Positions 1-8,591 of a stretch of 64,000 nt of DNA are shown piece by piece (within the stretch, counting starts at the first letter, position 1; every line of letters begins with the position of its first letter). The position numbers were made by a program, and so were the translations under genes. This DNA comes from Castellaniella defragrans. GTDB lineage: Bacteria > Pseudomonadota > Gammaproteobacteria > Burkholderiales > Burkholderiaceae_B. Below the pieces are notes generated by a model, which saw only the letters and a program-made list of their open reading frames with translations, had not been told where the DNA came from and ran no database searches. The DNA is taken from contig NZ_JACHIB010000015.1 in assembly GCF_014203015.1 (NCBI RefSeq), forward strand, positions 62,001 through 126,000. Direction: 5' to 3'.

Positions 1-239
1 AACTGGCCAACGACAGCAACTACGGCCTGGCCGCGTCCCTGTACACCCGCGACGTGGGCCGCGCCCAGCGCGTGGCGCGCGCCATCCAGGCGGGCACGGT
101 GTCGGTCAACGGCTTCTCGGAAGGCGACATCACCACCCCGTTCGGCGGCTACAAGCAGTCCGGCTTCGGCGGCCGCGACAACGGCCTGGAGGCCCTGGAC
201 CAGTACCAGCAGGTCAAGACGATCTGGTATGTGAACTGA
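1..239 (+). CDS. Aldehyde dehydrogenase, PuuC-like (C-terminal 78 residues only)
   Basis: This is the 3' end of a gene that begins before the window; the open frame runs from base 3 to a TGA at 237-239. The visible residues hold the aldehyde dehydrogenase C-terminal signature: a GTVSVNGF stretch, then PFGGYKQSGFGGRDNG, and a terminal VKTIWYVN. In the family this segment helps shape the substrate pocket and the oligomerization strand. The GGYKQSG...LKTIW-type ending resembles gamma-glutamyl-gamma-aminobutyraldehyde dehydrogenase (PuuC), an NAD(P)-dependent enzyme of putrescine breakdown, more than the ketoglutarate semialdehyde dehydrogenases used in hydroxyproline catabolism. The catalytic Cys and Glu lie outside the window, so substrate cannot be settled. 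It converges on the gntR gene. Confidence 0.85.
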   Translation, partial: LANDSNYGLAASLYTRDVGRAQRVARAIQAGTVSVNGFSEGDITTPFGGYKQSGFGGRDNGLEALDQYQQVKTIWYVN

Positions 240-240
240 G

Positions 241-274
241 GATGAAAAAGGCGCCGTAAGGCGCCTTTTTCATC
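241..274. terminator. Bidirectional rho-independent terminator
   Basis: A perfect 15-bp inverted repeat (241-255 and 260-274) with a GTAA loop has a GGCGCC core, A-rich on the left flank and T-rich on the right. It can therefore end transcripts from both sides: the aldehyde dehydrogenase from the left and the gntR operon from the right. The stop codon of the gntR gene (270-272) lies inside the right arm. Confidence 0.92.
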
Positions 275-926
275 CTTCGATGACGGTGTGGGTGAATTCC
301 GTCAGATAGTCCATCAGCGCGTCCGCGCCGGCGATGGCGCGGTCCGGGTCGTTGGCGTGGATGCCCTCGGCCAGCATCAGGTGGCAGCGGGCGCCGCGTT
401 CCAGGTCGCCTTCGTGCTGGTAGGCGTACCAGAAGCGCCGGCACTGGATGATCATCGGGATGATGGCCTGCACCGCGTAGGGATTGCGGCTGGCCTCGTG
501 GGTCACGCGGTCCAGCGCCTGGTCGGCCCGCATGTAGCCTTCCAGGTCGCCGCGGCGCGCGGCCTCCGTCATGTCGTGCGCGCATTGCAGCAGCGCGGCG
601 CGCTGCCCCGCCGTGGCGCGGCGCGCCGCCGATCCGGCGATCAGGCGTTCCAGCACCCGCCGCGTCTCGATCAGGATCAGGTGCTCCGCGATGCGGATCT
701 CGCTCACGCGCAGCCCGCGCCGCGGCTGCTGCTCGATCAGGCCGCTGGCGATCAGCCGCATCAGGGCTTCGCGGATGGGCGTGCGGCCCAGGCCGGTCAT
801 CTGGATCAGGTCGCTTTCCACGATGGGCTGGTTGGGTTCCAGCTGCAGCGTGGCGATCATCTGCTCGATGCGGTCGTAGGCCGCCTCGGTGGCGCGGATC
901 TTGACGGTGGGGGATGCGGATGTCAT
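270..926 (-). CDS. GntR-family regulator, FadR/FCD type
   Basis: A 218-residue protein with an N-terminal winged helix-turn-helix (about residues 12-75; TGLGRTPIREALMRL is the recognition region) and an all-helical FCD ligand domain with the usual scattered Asp/His metal-ligand positions (for example DRVTHEASRN and HLMLAEGIH). Regulators of this class usually repress a neighbouring catabolic operon and are released by a pathway acid. The gene starts 4 nt after the stop of the epimerase gene, so it is probably the last gene of the dehydrogenase-epimerase-gntR operon and autoregulates it. The likely operator is the inverted repeat at 3192-3216. The effector, perhaps hydroxyproline or a derivative, is inferred from context only. 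Confidence 0.88.
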   Translation of the reverse strand: MTSASPTVKIRATEAAYDRIEQMIATLQLEPNQPIVESDLIQMTGLGRTPIREALMRLIASGLIEQQPRRGLRVSEIRIAEHLILIETRRVLERLIAGSAARRATAGQRAALLQCAHDMTEAARRGDLEGYMRADQALDRVTHEASRNPYAVQAIIPMIIQCRRFWYAYQHEGDLERGARCHLMLAEGIHANDPDRAIAGADALMDYLTEFTHTVIEG

Positions 927-930
927 GGAA

Positions 931-1872
931 TCAGGACTGCGGTTCGATGCCCCAGCGGAAGGGGTCGTCGTCCTGCAGGATCAGGGTGGTTTCGCCGCTG
1001 ATGTGGGCGCGCCCGCGCAGAGTCGGGACGACCTCGCCGTCCTCGCCCGGCTCGTAGCTGGCCTCGAACTGACTGCCAATGATACTGGACTGGCGCCAGA
1101 CCTGCCCCGGCGCGAGCTTGCCGTCGGCGGCCAGGCAGGCGAGCTTGGCGCTGGTGCCGGTGCCGCAGGGCGAGCGGTCGTAGGCCTTGCCGGGACACAG
1201 CACGAAGTTGCGGCTGTCGGCGTCCTCGTCGGCGCCGAAGAGCTCGATGTGGTCGATGCGCGCGTCGCCGCGCCCGCGGATGCCCTGGGCGTCCAGGGCC
1301 TGGCAGATGGCCCAGGCGTATTCCGTCAGCGCGGCCCGGTCCGCGCCGGGCACCACGCGGTCGGGGGCGTCCACCAGGAAGAACCAGTTGCCGCCCCAGG
1401 CGATGTCGCCGCGCACGGTGCCGTGGCCGGGGACGTCCACGGCGACCGCCTTGCGGTGGCGGTAGGCGGGGACGTTGCGCACGCCGACCGAGCCGTCCTC
1501 GTGCAGCGTGGCGGTGACGGTGCCCACCGGGGTCTCGATGCGGTGCTCGCCCGGCTCGATGCGGTCCAGCCAGGCGAGCGAGGCCAGCAGGCCGATGGTG
1601 CCGTGGCCGCACATGCCCAGGTAGCCGGTGTTGTTGAAGAAGATCACGCCGGCCGTGGCGGCGGGATCCACGGGCGCGCACAGCAGGGCGCCGACCAGCA
1701 CGTCGCTGCCGCGCGGCTCCAGGATCACGGTCTTGCGCCAGGCGTCGTGCCGCTCGGCCAGCAGCCGGCGGCGTTCGGCCATGGAGCCGCCGCCCAGGTC
1801 GGGAAAGCCGTCGAGCACCAGCCGGGTGGGCTCTCCGCCGGTGTGGGAATCCAGGATGGCGATGCGATGCAT
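931..1872 (-). CDS. Proline racemase-family enzyme, probable 4-hydroxyproline 2-epimerase
   Basis: A 313-residue member of the proline racemase fold, interconverting trans-4-hydroxy-L-proline and cis-4-hydroxy-D-proline by two-base catalysis. Both catalytic cysteines are visible: Cys88 in MCGHGTIG and Cys236 in [10 protein letters not shown]. Two cysteines favour an epimerase/racemase over the related trans-3-hydroxy-L-proline dehydratases, in which the second Cys is replaced. The N-terminal SHTGGEPTR is also typical of the family. The gene is 9 nt downstream of an FAD amino-acid dehydrogenase that would oxidize the D-isomer, the standard first two steps of bacterial hydroxyproline use. Proline racemase activity itself cannot be excluded from sequence alone. 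Confidence 0.87.
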   Translation of the reverse strand: MHRIAILDSHTGGEPTRLVLDGFPDLGGGSMAERRRLLAERHDAWRKTVILEPRGSDVLVGALLCAPVDPAATAGVIFFNNTGYLGMCGHGTIGLLASLAWLDRIEPGEHRIETPVGTVTATLHEDGSVGVRNVPAYRHRKAVAVDVPGHGTVRGDIAWGGNWFFLVDAPDRVVPGADRAALTEYAWAICQALDAQGIRGRGDARIDHIELFGADEDADSRNFVLCPGKAYDRSPCGTGTSAKLACLAADGKLAPGQVWRQSSIIGSQFEASYEPGEDGEVVPTLRGRAHISGETTLILQDDDPFRWGIEPQS

Positions 1873-1881
1873 GATGTGTCC

Positions 1882-3132
1882 TCAGAAGAAGCGTTCCGGC
1901 CGGTAGGGGGCGGGATCGATGGCCGGGGGCTGGCCGCCGATCAGGTCGCGGATCAGGCGGGCGGTGGCCGCCGACTGCGTCAGGCCCAGGTGGCCGTGGC
2001 CGAAGGCGTAGAAGATGTCCGGATGGCGCCGCGCGCGGCCGATCACCGGCAGCGAGTCGGGCAGGCTGGGCCGGAAGCCCATCCACTGCTCGCCGCCCTC
2101 GGTGCGCAGCGCCGGCAGGAAGGCCTTGGCCTTGTCCAGCATGGCCTGGGCGCGGCGATAGTCGGGCGGGCGTTCCAGGCCGCCCAGCTCGACGGCGCCG
2201 CCCACGCGGATGCCGCAGGCGAGGGGCGAGACCACGAAGCCGTGGTCGGAAAACGTGATCTGGCGGCGCAGGTCGAGCGCGTCCGGCGGCAGGGTCGTGT
2301 TGTAGCCGCGCTCGGTCTCCAGGGGGATGGGGTCGCCCAGCGGGCGGCTCAGCCGGTGCGACCAGGCGCCGGCGGCGATGACGACGCGGCTCGCCTGCAG
2401 GGCGGTACCGTCGTCCAGCAGCAGGCGCGCGCCCGCGGCGGCGGGCTCGACGGCGCGCACCTCGCGGCGCAGCAGCCGGGCGCCGAGCGCCTGCGCCCGC
2501 AGGCCGATGTCCACGGCCAGCGCCTGGGGGTCGTCCACGTTGCGCCAGCGGGGCACCAGCATGCCGTGGGTGAAGCGGGGCGCCAGGCCGGGCTGCAGTT
2601 CGGCCAGTTCGGCGCCCTGGACGGGGTGGCTTTCGATGCCGTGGGCCCGCCGCTGGCGGGCGGTTTCCCGGGCGGCGGCGAAGCGCTCGGCGCCCTCGTA
2701 GACTTCCAGCACGCCTTCGGTGCCCAGGTGGCGCTCCAGCCCCGTGCGGGCCAGCATGGCCAGCATTTCCCGTTCGGCCAGGCCGATCAGGGCGACCTGG
2801 GCCTGGATGTTGGCCCGGTAATGCGACGGCCAGCTGGCGCGCCACAGGCGCAGCAGCCAGGGCGCGATGCGCGGCAGGTAGGCGGGCGGCAGGCTGAGCG
2901 GCCCCAGCGGGTCGAACAGCCAGCGCACCGCCTTGCGGATGATGCGCGGCGAGGCCAGCGGCAGGATTTCGGCGAAGGCCAGGGCGCCCGCGTTGCCCCG
3001 GCTGGCGCCGCTGGCCGGGTCGTTGCGTTCGACCACGACGACGTCGTGCCCGGCTTCGCGCAGGTACAGGGCGCAGCTCAGGCCGATGATGCCGCCGCCC
3101 ACGATGGCGACGTCACAGGAGGAAGCGTTCAT
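1882..3132 (-). CDS. FAD-dependent D-amino acid dehydrogenase (DadA/D-hydroxyproline dehydrogenase-like)
   Basis: A 416-residue single-chain flavoprotein of the DAO family. It has an N-terminal Rossmann FAD motif (VAIVGGGIIGLSCALYL, residues 8-24), the SGASRGNAGALA loop and a C-terminal GHGHLGLTQSAATARL flavin-contact segment, all as in DadA and single-subunit cis-4-hydroxy-D-proline dehydrogenases. It would oxidize the product of the adjacent epimerase to pyrroline-4-hydroxy-2-carboxylate and pass electrons to the respiratory chain at the inner face of the membrane. It is the first gene of the operon. The next pathway enzymes (deaminase and ketoglutarate semialdehyde dehydrogenase) are not seen here. 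A broader D-amino acid substrate range is possible. Confidence 0.83.
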   Translation of the reverse strand: MNASSCDVAIVGGGIIGLSCALYLREAGHDVVVVERNDPASGASRGNAGALAFAEILPLASPRIIRKAVRWLFDPLGPLSLPPAYLPRIAPWLLRLWRASWPSHYRANIQAQVALIGLAEREMLAMLARTGLERHLGTEGVLEVYEGAERFAAARETARQRRAHGIESHPVQGAELAELQPGLAPRFTHGMLVPRWRNVDDPQALAVDIGLRAQALGARLLRREVRAVEPAAAGARLLLDDGTALQASRVVIAAGAWSHRLSRPLGDPIPLETERGYNTTLPPDALDLRRQITFSDHGFVVSPLACGIRVGGAVELGGLERPPDYRRAQAMLDKAKAFLPALRTEGGEQWMGFRPSLPDSLPVIGRARRHPDIFYAFGHGHLGLTQSAATARLIRDLIGGQPPAIDPAPYRPERFF

Positions 3133-3191
3133 GATGGTTGCCGGTCAGGACCCCGCATGGGTCCGATACCGGGGATGATTTCACAGACGCG

Positions 3192-3216
3192 GTAAATATT
3201 CAACCAATATATTTAC
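3192..3216. promoter_or_regulatory. AT-rich inverted repeat, candidate GntR operator/promoter of the hydroxyproline operon
   Basis: GTAAATAT (3192-3199) and ATATTTAC (3209-3216) form a perfect 8-bp inverted repeat with a 9-bp spacer. It lies about 60-85 bp upstream of the dehydrogenase start, in an AT-rich spot of otherwise GC-rich DNA between ycgR and the operon. The size and symmetry suit a dimeric regulator, and the operon-encoded GntR protein is the obvious candidate. This is inference from position and symmetry; it does not match a consensus I can name. Confidence 0.4.
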
Positions 3217-3229
3217 ACGGGCCGGGTGT

Positions 3230-3967
3230 TCATTCCATGCCCCAGCGGCGGGCGAGGACGGCGCGTTCCAGGGAGACGATGTACTGCTGGATGGCGACCT
3301 GGCGGTTGTCGGGCAGGTTGAAGTAGCGGCAGGCGACCTGGTGCTGCGGCTTGCCGTTGTCCTGCATCAGGTGGGTGGACCGCAGCACGCGCAGGGCGAC
3401 GTCCAGTTCGCCGGCGGCGGGCAGTTCCAGCGTGCATTCGTCGAAGATCGTGCCCACGGGCGTCTGGGTGAGGAGATTGTCCCGGTCCACCAGCTGCAGG
3501 CCGCCGGCGCTGATGTCGGCGATGCGGAAGCGGGCCTTGCCCGAGGGCAGCGAGGCGTCCTCGATCAGGCAGTGGGCGGGACTGCTGGCCGGCACGTCCA
3601 CCCGGAAGAACTCGCGCCGCTGGACCCGCCGCAGCTGGGTGGGCCAGGCCATCGAGAGGGCGGGCTTGCCGTCGTGCATGGCGGGGCTGACCGGCCCCGA
3701 GAATTCGATCATCACGCGCGCCAGCGAACCTTGCAGGCGCACGGCCTCGGCGCGCAGCAGCTGGGTGTTGATCTGCTCCTCGGAGGCGGTGTCCAGCAGC
3801 AGCGTGCCGCTCTTCGGATCGACGTCGAGCAGCGTGGAGATGATCGAGACCGCCTTGCCGGGAATGTCCAGACGCACCAGCACGCGCTGGCTGAGCAGGC
3901 CCTGCAGGATGGAATTGATTTCGAGTGATTGCGATACCAGGCAGGGATCGTCTTCCTGAAAGGGCAT
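3230..3967 (-). CDS. ycgR: YcgR-type flagellar brake / PilZ c-di-GMP receptor
   Basis: A 245-residue protein with the YcgR layout: an N-terminal YcgR (PilZN) domain to about residue 110, then a PilZ domain. Both parts of the cyclic-di-GMP binding site are present: QRREFFR (Arg117-Arg118) at the domain boundary and DISAGG (151-156). In enterobacteria and pseudomonads, YcgR with c-di-GMP bound interacts with the flagellar motor and slows swimming. It is a single gene here, on the same strand as and upstream of the hydroxyproline operon but separated from it by a 97-bp promoter-like gap, so a functional link to that operon is not implied. Confidence 0.9.
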   Translation of the reverse strand: MPFQEDDPCLVSQSLEINSILQGLLSQRVLVRLDIPGKAVSIISTLLDVDPKSGTLLLDTASEEQINTQLLRAEAVRLQGSLARVMIEFSGPVSPAMHDGKPALSMAWPTQLRRVQRREFFRVDVPASSPAHCLIEDASLPSGKARFRIADISAGGLQLVDRDNLLTQTPVGTIFDECTLELPAAGELDVALRVLRSTHLMQDNGKPQHQVACRYFNLPDNRQVAIQQYIVSLERAVLARRWGME

Positions 3968-4048
3968 GGTCGTGGGCTGCGCCTAGAGTGCGACAAGGAT
4001 GAATTCTAAACGATAGGGTCCCGGAAGACGGCGTTCCGGGAATGCGGG

Positions 4049-4067
4049 AAAGCCCGCATGCGCGGGC
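4049..4067 (-). terminator. Probable terminator of the pnt operon
   Basis: Read on the minus strand, GCCCGC and GCGGGC flank a GCAT loop and are followed by a short TTT run, 23 bp after the pntB stop codon. The T tract is short, so efficiency is uncertain. Confidence 0.5.
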
Positions 4068-4089
4068 CTTCCCGGGAGCACGAGGACCC

Positions 4090-5526
4090 CTATTCGAGGG
4101 CCTTGACCATGTCCTCCAGGACCTTCTTGGCGTCGCCGAACACCATCATGGTCTTGTCCATGTAGAACAGCTCGTTGTCCAGGCCGGCGTAGCCCGCCGC
4201 CATCGAACGCTTGTTGACGATCACGGTGCGCGCCTTGTAGGCCTCCAGGATCGGCATCCCCGCGATGGGCGAGTTCGGGTCGGTCTTGGCCGCCGGGTTG
4301 ACCACGTCGTTGGCGCCCAGCACCAGCACCACGTCGGTCTGGCCGAATTCGCCGTTGATGTCGTCCATCTCGAACACCTGGTCGTAGGGGACCTCGGCCT
4401 CGGCCAGCAGCACGTTCATGTGCCCCGGCATGCGCCCGGCCACCGGGTGGATGGCGTATTTCACCGTCACGCCCTGGGCCGAGAGCTTGGCGGCCAGTTC
4501 CTTGAGCGCGTGCTGGGCGCGCGCCACGGCCAGGCCGTAGCCCGGCACGATGGTGACGGTCTCGGCGTTGCTCATGAGGAAGGCGGCGTCGTCCGGGCTG
4601 CCGGACTTGACGCTGCGCTGGACCTGGTCCGCGGTGCCCGCGGCGGACGGCTCGGCGCCGAAGCCGCCCAGGATCACGTTGAAGAACGACCGGTTCATCG
4701 CCTTGCACATGATGTAGGACAGGATCGCGCCGGAGGAGCCCACCAGCGAGCCGGCGATGATCAGCATCGGGTTGTTCAGCGAGAAGCCGATGCCCGCCGC
4801 CGCCCAGCCCGAGTAGCTGTTCAGCATGGAGATCACCACCGGCATGTCGGCTCCGCCGATCGGGATGATGATCAGCACGCCCAGCAGGAAGGCGATGGCC
4901 GTCATGAGGATGAAGGGCAGCCAGGCTTGCGTCGCCATGAACCAGAAGCCGCAGGCGAGCATCAGGACCGCCAGCAGCAGGTTCAGCATGTGCTGGCCGG
5001 GGAAGACCACCGGCGCGCCCTGGAACAGGCGGAACTTGTACTTGCCCGACAGCTTGCCGAAGGCGATCACCGAACCGGAGAAGGTGATGGCGCCGACGAA
5101 AGTGCCGATGAACAGTTCCAGCCGGTTGCCGACCGGGATCGGCGCGCCGTCGGCCGCGATGCCGAAGGCGTGCGGCTCGGCCACGACCGCCGTGGCGATG
5201 GCCACGGCCGCCAGGCCGATCATGCTGTGCATGAAGGCGATCAGCTCCGGCATCTTGGTCATCTGGACCTTGCGCGCCAGCACGGTGCCGATGGCGCCGC
5301 CGACCAGCAGGCCGAGGACCACGCGCCCCAGGCCGGCGGCGGTGGCGCCGTCGCGCGCCAGGCCGACGATGAGCGCCGCCGTGGTCACGATGGCGATCGC
5401 CATGCCGATCATGCCGAAGGCGTTGCCCCGCCGCGAGGTGGTGGGGTGGGACAGGCCCTTGAGCGCCTGGATGAAGCAGACCGAGGCGACGAGGTAGAGC
5501 AGGGTGACGAGGTTGGCCGAGATCAT
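4090..5526 (-). CDS. pntB: NAD(P) transhydrogenase subunit beta
   Basis: A 478-residue integral membrane protein. The N-terminal half carries about eight or nine hydrophobic helices that form the proton channel with PntAB. The soluble C-terminal domain III binds NADP(H), visible as VTIVPGYGLAVARAQHAL and the later GANDVVNPAA and NKRSMAAGYAG segments. The complex uses the proton-motive force to reduce NADP+ with NADH, supplying NADPH for biosynthesis and oxidative defence. The start codon overlaps the stop of pntAB in an ATGA arrangement (5523-5526), so translation is coupled. Length and motifs match the family, with nothing missing. Confidence 0.96.
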   Translation of the reverse strand: MISANLVTLLYLVASVCFIQALKGLSHPTTSRRGNAFGMIGMAIAIVTTAALIVGLARDGATAAGLGRVVLGLLVGGAIGTVLARKVQMTKMPELIAFMHSMIGLAAVAIATAVVAEPHAFGIAADGAPIPVGNRLELFIGTFVGAITFSGSVIAFGKLSGKYKFRLFQGAPVVFPGQHMLNLLLAVLMLACGFWFMATQAWLPFILMTAIAFLLGVLIIIPIGGADMPVVISMLNSYSGWAAAGIGFSLNNPMLIIAGSLVGSSGAILSYIMCKAMNRSFFNVILGGFGAEPSAAGTADQVQRSVKSGSPDDAAFLMSNAETVTIVPGYGLAVARAQHALKELAAKLSAQGVTVKYAIHPVAGRMPGHMNVLLAEAEVPYDQVFEMDDINGEFGQTDVVLVLGANDVVNPAAKTDPNSPIAGMPILEAYKARTVIVNKRSMAAGYAGLDNELFYMDKTMMVFGDAKKVLEDMVKALE

Positions 5527-5831
5527 GCCTGGCCTCCCTTGCGTTCCTTCTTCTTGAACATCTCCAGCATGCGCTGGGTGACCAGGAAGCCGCCGAAGAC
5601 GTTGACCGCGGCCAGGGCCACGGCGAACACGCCCATCGACTGGGCCAGGCCGCCGTCGGTCAGGCCGGTCGCCAGCATGGCGCCGACGATGACGATGGCC
5701 GAGATGGCGTTGGTGACGGCCATCAGCGGGGTGTGCAGGGCCGGGGTCACGTTCCAGACCACGTGAAAGCCCACGTAGACGGCGAGCACGAAGATGATGA
5801 TGTTGATCAGGGTGGGGTTGACGGCTTCCAT
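5523..5831 (-). CDS. pntAB: NAD(P) transhydrogenase subunit alpha part 2 (membrane part)
   Basis: A 102-residue membrane protein with three hydrophobic helices and a Lys-rich C-terminus (FKKKERKGG). In gammaproteobacteria this segment is fused to the end of PntA; here, as in many alpha- and betaproteobacteria, it is a separate chain (domain IIa). The start at 5831 gives MEAVNPTLIN and overlaps the last base of the upstream pntAA stop codon. Its own stop overlaps the pntB start by 4 nt. The frame is open further upstream, but that extension lies inside pntAA and is not translated as this protein. Confidence 0.95.
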   Translation of the reverse strand: MEAVNPTLINIIIFVLAVYVGFHVVWNVTPALHTPLMAVTNAISAIVIVGAMLATGLTDGGLAQSMGVFAVALAAVNVFGGFLVTQRMLEMFKKKERKGGQA

Positions 5832-6949
5832 CAGGCGCTCCTCAGGACCTGGCCGTCCTTGCAGACCAGGCAGGCTTTGACGATGTCGTCGTCCGCGGGG
5901 AGGACGAAGCGGCCCTCGGCGTCGATGACGAGTTTCAGGAAATCGAGCACGTTGCGCGCGTACAGCGCGGAGGCGTCGGTCGCCAGCAGGGCGGGCAGGT
6001 TGGCCAGCCCGACCAGGGTGACGCCGTCGCGCTCGACGACCTCGCCCGGCACCGACAGCGGGCAGTTGCCGCCGCGCTCCACGGCCAGGTCGACGATGAC
6101 CGAGCCCGGCTTCATGGCGGCGACCGTGTCCGGCTGGATCAGGGTCGGCGCCGGGCGCCCGGGGATCAGGGCCGTGGTGATGACGATGTCGGCCTGCTTG
6201 CAGCGCTCGGCCACCAGGGCGGCCTGGCGCGCCATCCACGCGGCCGGCATGGGCCGGGCGTAGCCGCCGACGCCTTCGGCGATCTCGCGTTCCTCGTCGG
6301 TCTCGTAGGGCACGTCGATGAACTTGCCACCGAGCGACTCGACCTGCTCGCGCGCGGCGGGGCGCACGTCCGAGGCTTCCACCACGGCGCCCAGGCGGCG
6401 CGCGGTGGCGATGGCCTGCAGGCCGGCCACGCCCGCGCCCAGCACGACCACGCGGGCCGCCTTCAGGGTGCCGGCGGCGGTCATCATCATGGGGAAGATG
6501 CGGCCGTAGTACTGGGTGGCCAGCAGCACGGCCTTGTAGCCGGCCAGGTTGGCCTGGGACGAGAGCACGTCCAGGCTTTGCGCGCGGGTGGTGCGCGGCG
6601 CGGCCTCCAGGGCGAAGGCCGTCAGGCCCGCGCCCGCCAGGGCCTGCAGGCCGTCCCGGTCGAAGGGATCGAGCATGCCGAGCAGCACGGCGCCGGATTT
6701 CATGCGCGCCAGTTCGGCCGCGTCGGGGCGGCGCACCTTCAGGACCAGCTCGGCGCCCAGGGCGGCGCCGGCGTCGGCCAGTTCGGCGCCCGCTTTTTCG
6801 TAGTCGGCGTCGGGATGGCGGGCGGCCGTGCCGGCGCCGCGCTCGACCAGCACCCGATGGCCGGCCTGGGCCAGCTTCTTGACGGTTTCGGGCGTGGCGG
6901 CGACCCGGGTCTCGCCGGGCAGGGTTTCACGGGGGATGCCTACCTGCAT
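5831..6949 (-). CDS. pntAA: NAD(P) transhydrogenase subunit alpha part 1 (NAD-binding)
   Basis: A 372-residue soluble domain I protein, homologous to alanine dehydrogenase. It has an N-terminal GIPRETLPGETRVAATP segment, a central Rossmann motif VVVLGAGVAGLQAIATA, and SDVRPAAREQVESLGG as the mobile-loop region. It binds NAD(H) and transfers hydride to NADP+ in PntB. It is the first gene of the three-gene operon pntAA-pntAB-pntB. The start begins MQVGIPRE, as in orthologues. Confidence 0.96.
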   Translation of the reverse strand: MQVGIPRETLPGETRVAATPETVKKLAQAGHRVLVERGAGTAARHPDADYEKAGAELADAGAALGAELVLKVRRPDAAELARMKSGAVLLGMLDPFDRDGLQALAGAGLTAFALEAAPRTTRAQSLDVLSSQANLAGYKAVLLATQYYGRIFPMMMTAAGTLKAARVVVLGAGVAGLQAIATARRLGAVVEASDVRPAAREQVESLGGKFIDVPYETDEEREIAEGVGGYARPMPAAWMARQAALVAERCKQADIVITTALIPGRPAPTLIQPDTVAAMKPGSVIVDLAVERGGNCPLSVPGEVVERDGVTLVGLANLPALLATDASALYARNVLDFLKLVIDAEGRFVLPADDDIVKACLVCKDGQVLRSA

Positions 6950-7036
6950 GGCGGCCTCCCGGCGGGGATGTGGCAGTCTTGCTGCATGGGGTTTCCTTGA
7001 TGTCTTGAGGGTTTCGGGCGGAACGCGGGGCCGGGG

Positions 7037-8317
7037 TCAGCGGCTGGCGTCCAGCGCCTGGCGCAGATCGTCGAGGATGTCGTCGATGTGCTCGATGCCG
7101 ATGGACAGGCGGATCATGTCTTCGCCGACTCCGGCTCGGGCGAGTTCTTCGGGGCTGAGCTGGCGGTGCGTGGTCGAGGCCGGATGGCAGGCCAGGGATT
7201 TCGCGTCGCCGATGTTGACCAGCCGCAGGATCAGTTGCAGGGCATCGATGAAGCGGGCGCCGGCGGCGCGGCCCCCCTGGATGCCGAAGGACAGGATGCT
7301 GGCGGGCAGCCCGCCCATGTATTTTTGCGCCAGCGCGTGCTCGGGATGGTCCGGCAGGCCGGCGTAGTTCACCCAGGCGACCTGGGGGTGGTCCCGCAGG
7401 AAGCGCGCCACGGCCAGGGCGTTGGCGCAGTGGCGTTCCATGCGCAGGGCCAGGGTCTCGATGCCCTGCAGCACCAGGAAGGAATTGAAGGGCGAGATCG
7501 CGCCGCCGGTGTTGCGCAGCGGCACGACGCGGCAGCGGCCGATGAAGGCGGCCGGCCCGAAGGCTTCCGTGTAGACCACGCCGTGGTAGGACGGGTCCGG
7601 CTCGTTCAGCATGGGGAAGCGGTCGCGGTGCTCGGCCCAGGGAAATCTGCCGCTGTCCACGACGGCCCCGGCGATGCTGGTGCCGTGTCCCCCCATGTAC
7701 TTGGTCAGGGCGTGCACGACGATGTCGGCGCCCCATTCGATGGGGCGGCACAGGGCGGGCGAGGCGACCGTGTTGTCCACGATCAGCGGCACGCCGTGGC
7801 GGTGCGCGGCCTCGGCCAGCGCCTGGATGTCGATGATGTTGCCCGCCGGGTTGCCGACCGATTCGCAGAACACCGCGCGGGTGCGCTCGTCGATCAGGGC
7901 CTCCAGGGCGGCGACGTCGTCGTGGGGCGCGAAGCGGACTTCCAGGCCCTGGCGCGGGAAGGTGTGGGCGAACAGGTTGTAGGTGCCGCCGTAGAGCTTG
8001 CTGGTGGAGACGATGTTGTCGCCCGCCTGCGCCAGGGTCTGGATGGCGTAGGTGATGGCCGTCATGCCCGAGGCCACGGCCAGCGCGGCCACCCCGCCTT
8101 CCAGGGCGGCGACGCGCTCTTCCAGGACGGCGGTGGTGGGGTTCATGATGCGGGTGTAGATGTTGCCCGCCACCTTCAGGTCGAACAGGTCCGCGCCGTG
8201 CTGGGTGTCGTCGAACGCGTACGAGGTGGTCTGGTAGATCGGCACGGCGACGGCCTTGGTCGTGGGGTCCGGGGAGTAGCCGGCGTGGATGGCCAGGGTC
8301 TCGAAACGGCGGGTCAT
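7037..8317 (-). CDS. metY: O-acetylhomoserine aminocarboxypropyltransferase (sulfhydrylase), MetY type
   Basis: A 426-residue PLP enzyme of the Cys/Met metabolism family. It has the N-terminal ETLAIHAGYSPDPTTKAVAVP segment typical of MetY, a GNIYTRIMNPT cofactor-phosphate loop and the PLP lysine in VVHALTKYMGGHG. MetY condenses O-acetylhomoserine with sulfide to homocysteine, the direct sulfhydrylation route to methionine. The length (about 425-430) separates it from shorter MetB/MetZ proteins. It is monocistronic, divergent from the AsmA-like gene across 274 bp. I see no SAM-binding riboswitch upstream. Confidence 0.93.
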   Translation of the reverse strand: MTRRFETLAIHAGYSPDPTTKAVAVPIYQTTSYAFDDTQHGADLFDLKVAGNIYTRIMNPTTAVLEERVAALEGGVAALAVASGMTAITYAIQTLAQAGDNIVSTSKLYGGTYNLFAHTFPRQGLEVRFAPHDDVAALEALIDERTRAVFCESVGNPAGNIIDIQALAEAAHRHGVPLIVDNTVASPALCRPIEWGADIVVHALTKYMGGHGTSIAGAVVDSGRFPWAEHRDRFPMLNEPDPSYHGVVYTEAFGPAAFIGRCRVVPLRNTGGAISPFNSFLVLQGIETLALRMERHCANALAVARFLRDHPQVAWVNYAGLPDHPEHALAQKYMGGLPASILSFGIQGGRAAGARFIDALQLILRLVNIGDAKSLACHPASTTHRQLSPEELARAGVGEDMIRLSIGIEHIDDILDDLRQALDASR

Positions 8318-8591
8318 GCGAAGTCTCCTCTGAACTGCGTGTTTATGGGGCGATCGACCATCGTACCGGCGAATGCCGTTGCAGCATAAGGTCTATGGCC
8401 CTATTTTCATATAGCGTCGTGTCATATAAAGTCCTGTGCATTCTTCTACGAAATGCAATGTGGTGCAATAGAATGCGCCCGGGCGCCGCAAACGGCCGTG
8501 CCGCGCGCGGGCATGGGTTAGCATTTCGTTTGCCGTGCGGCATGTGCGGGCGGCGAGGATCGATGAGGCGGGTCAGAATGCGGGTTGCGAT
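8318..8591. promoter_or_regulatory. Divergent intergenic region metY / asmA-like
   Basis: A 274-bp gap carrying promoters for metY (leftwards) and the AsmA-like gene (rightwards). The stretch around 8400-8460 is AT-rich and contains two CATATA repeats about 15 bp apart, a plausible core-promoter zone. I find no convincing small gene, riboswitch or known operator. Confidence 0.35.

Noticed and set aside
889..3195. A 768-codon open frame on the plus strand opposite the hydroxyproline operon
   Set aside because: Antisense shadow of GC-rich genes: low-complexity Ala/Gly/Arg/Val composition, no family motif and no plausible ribosome site.
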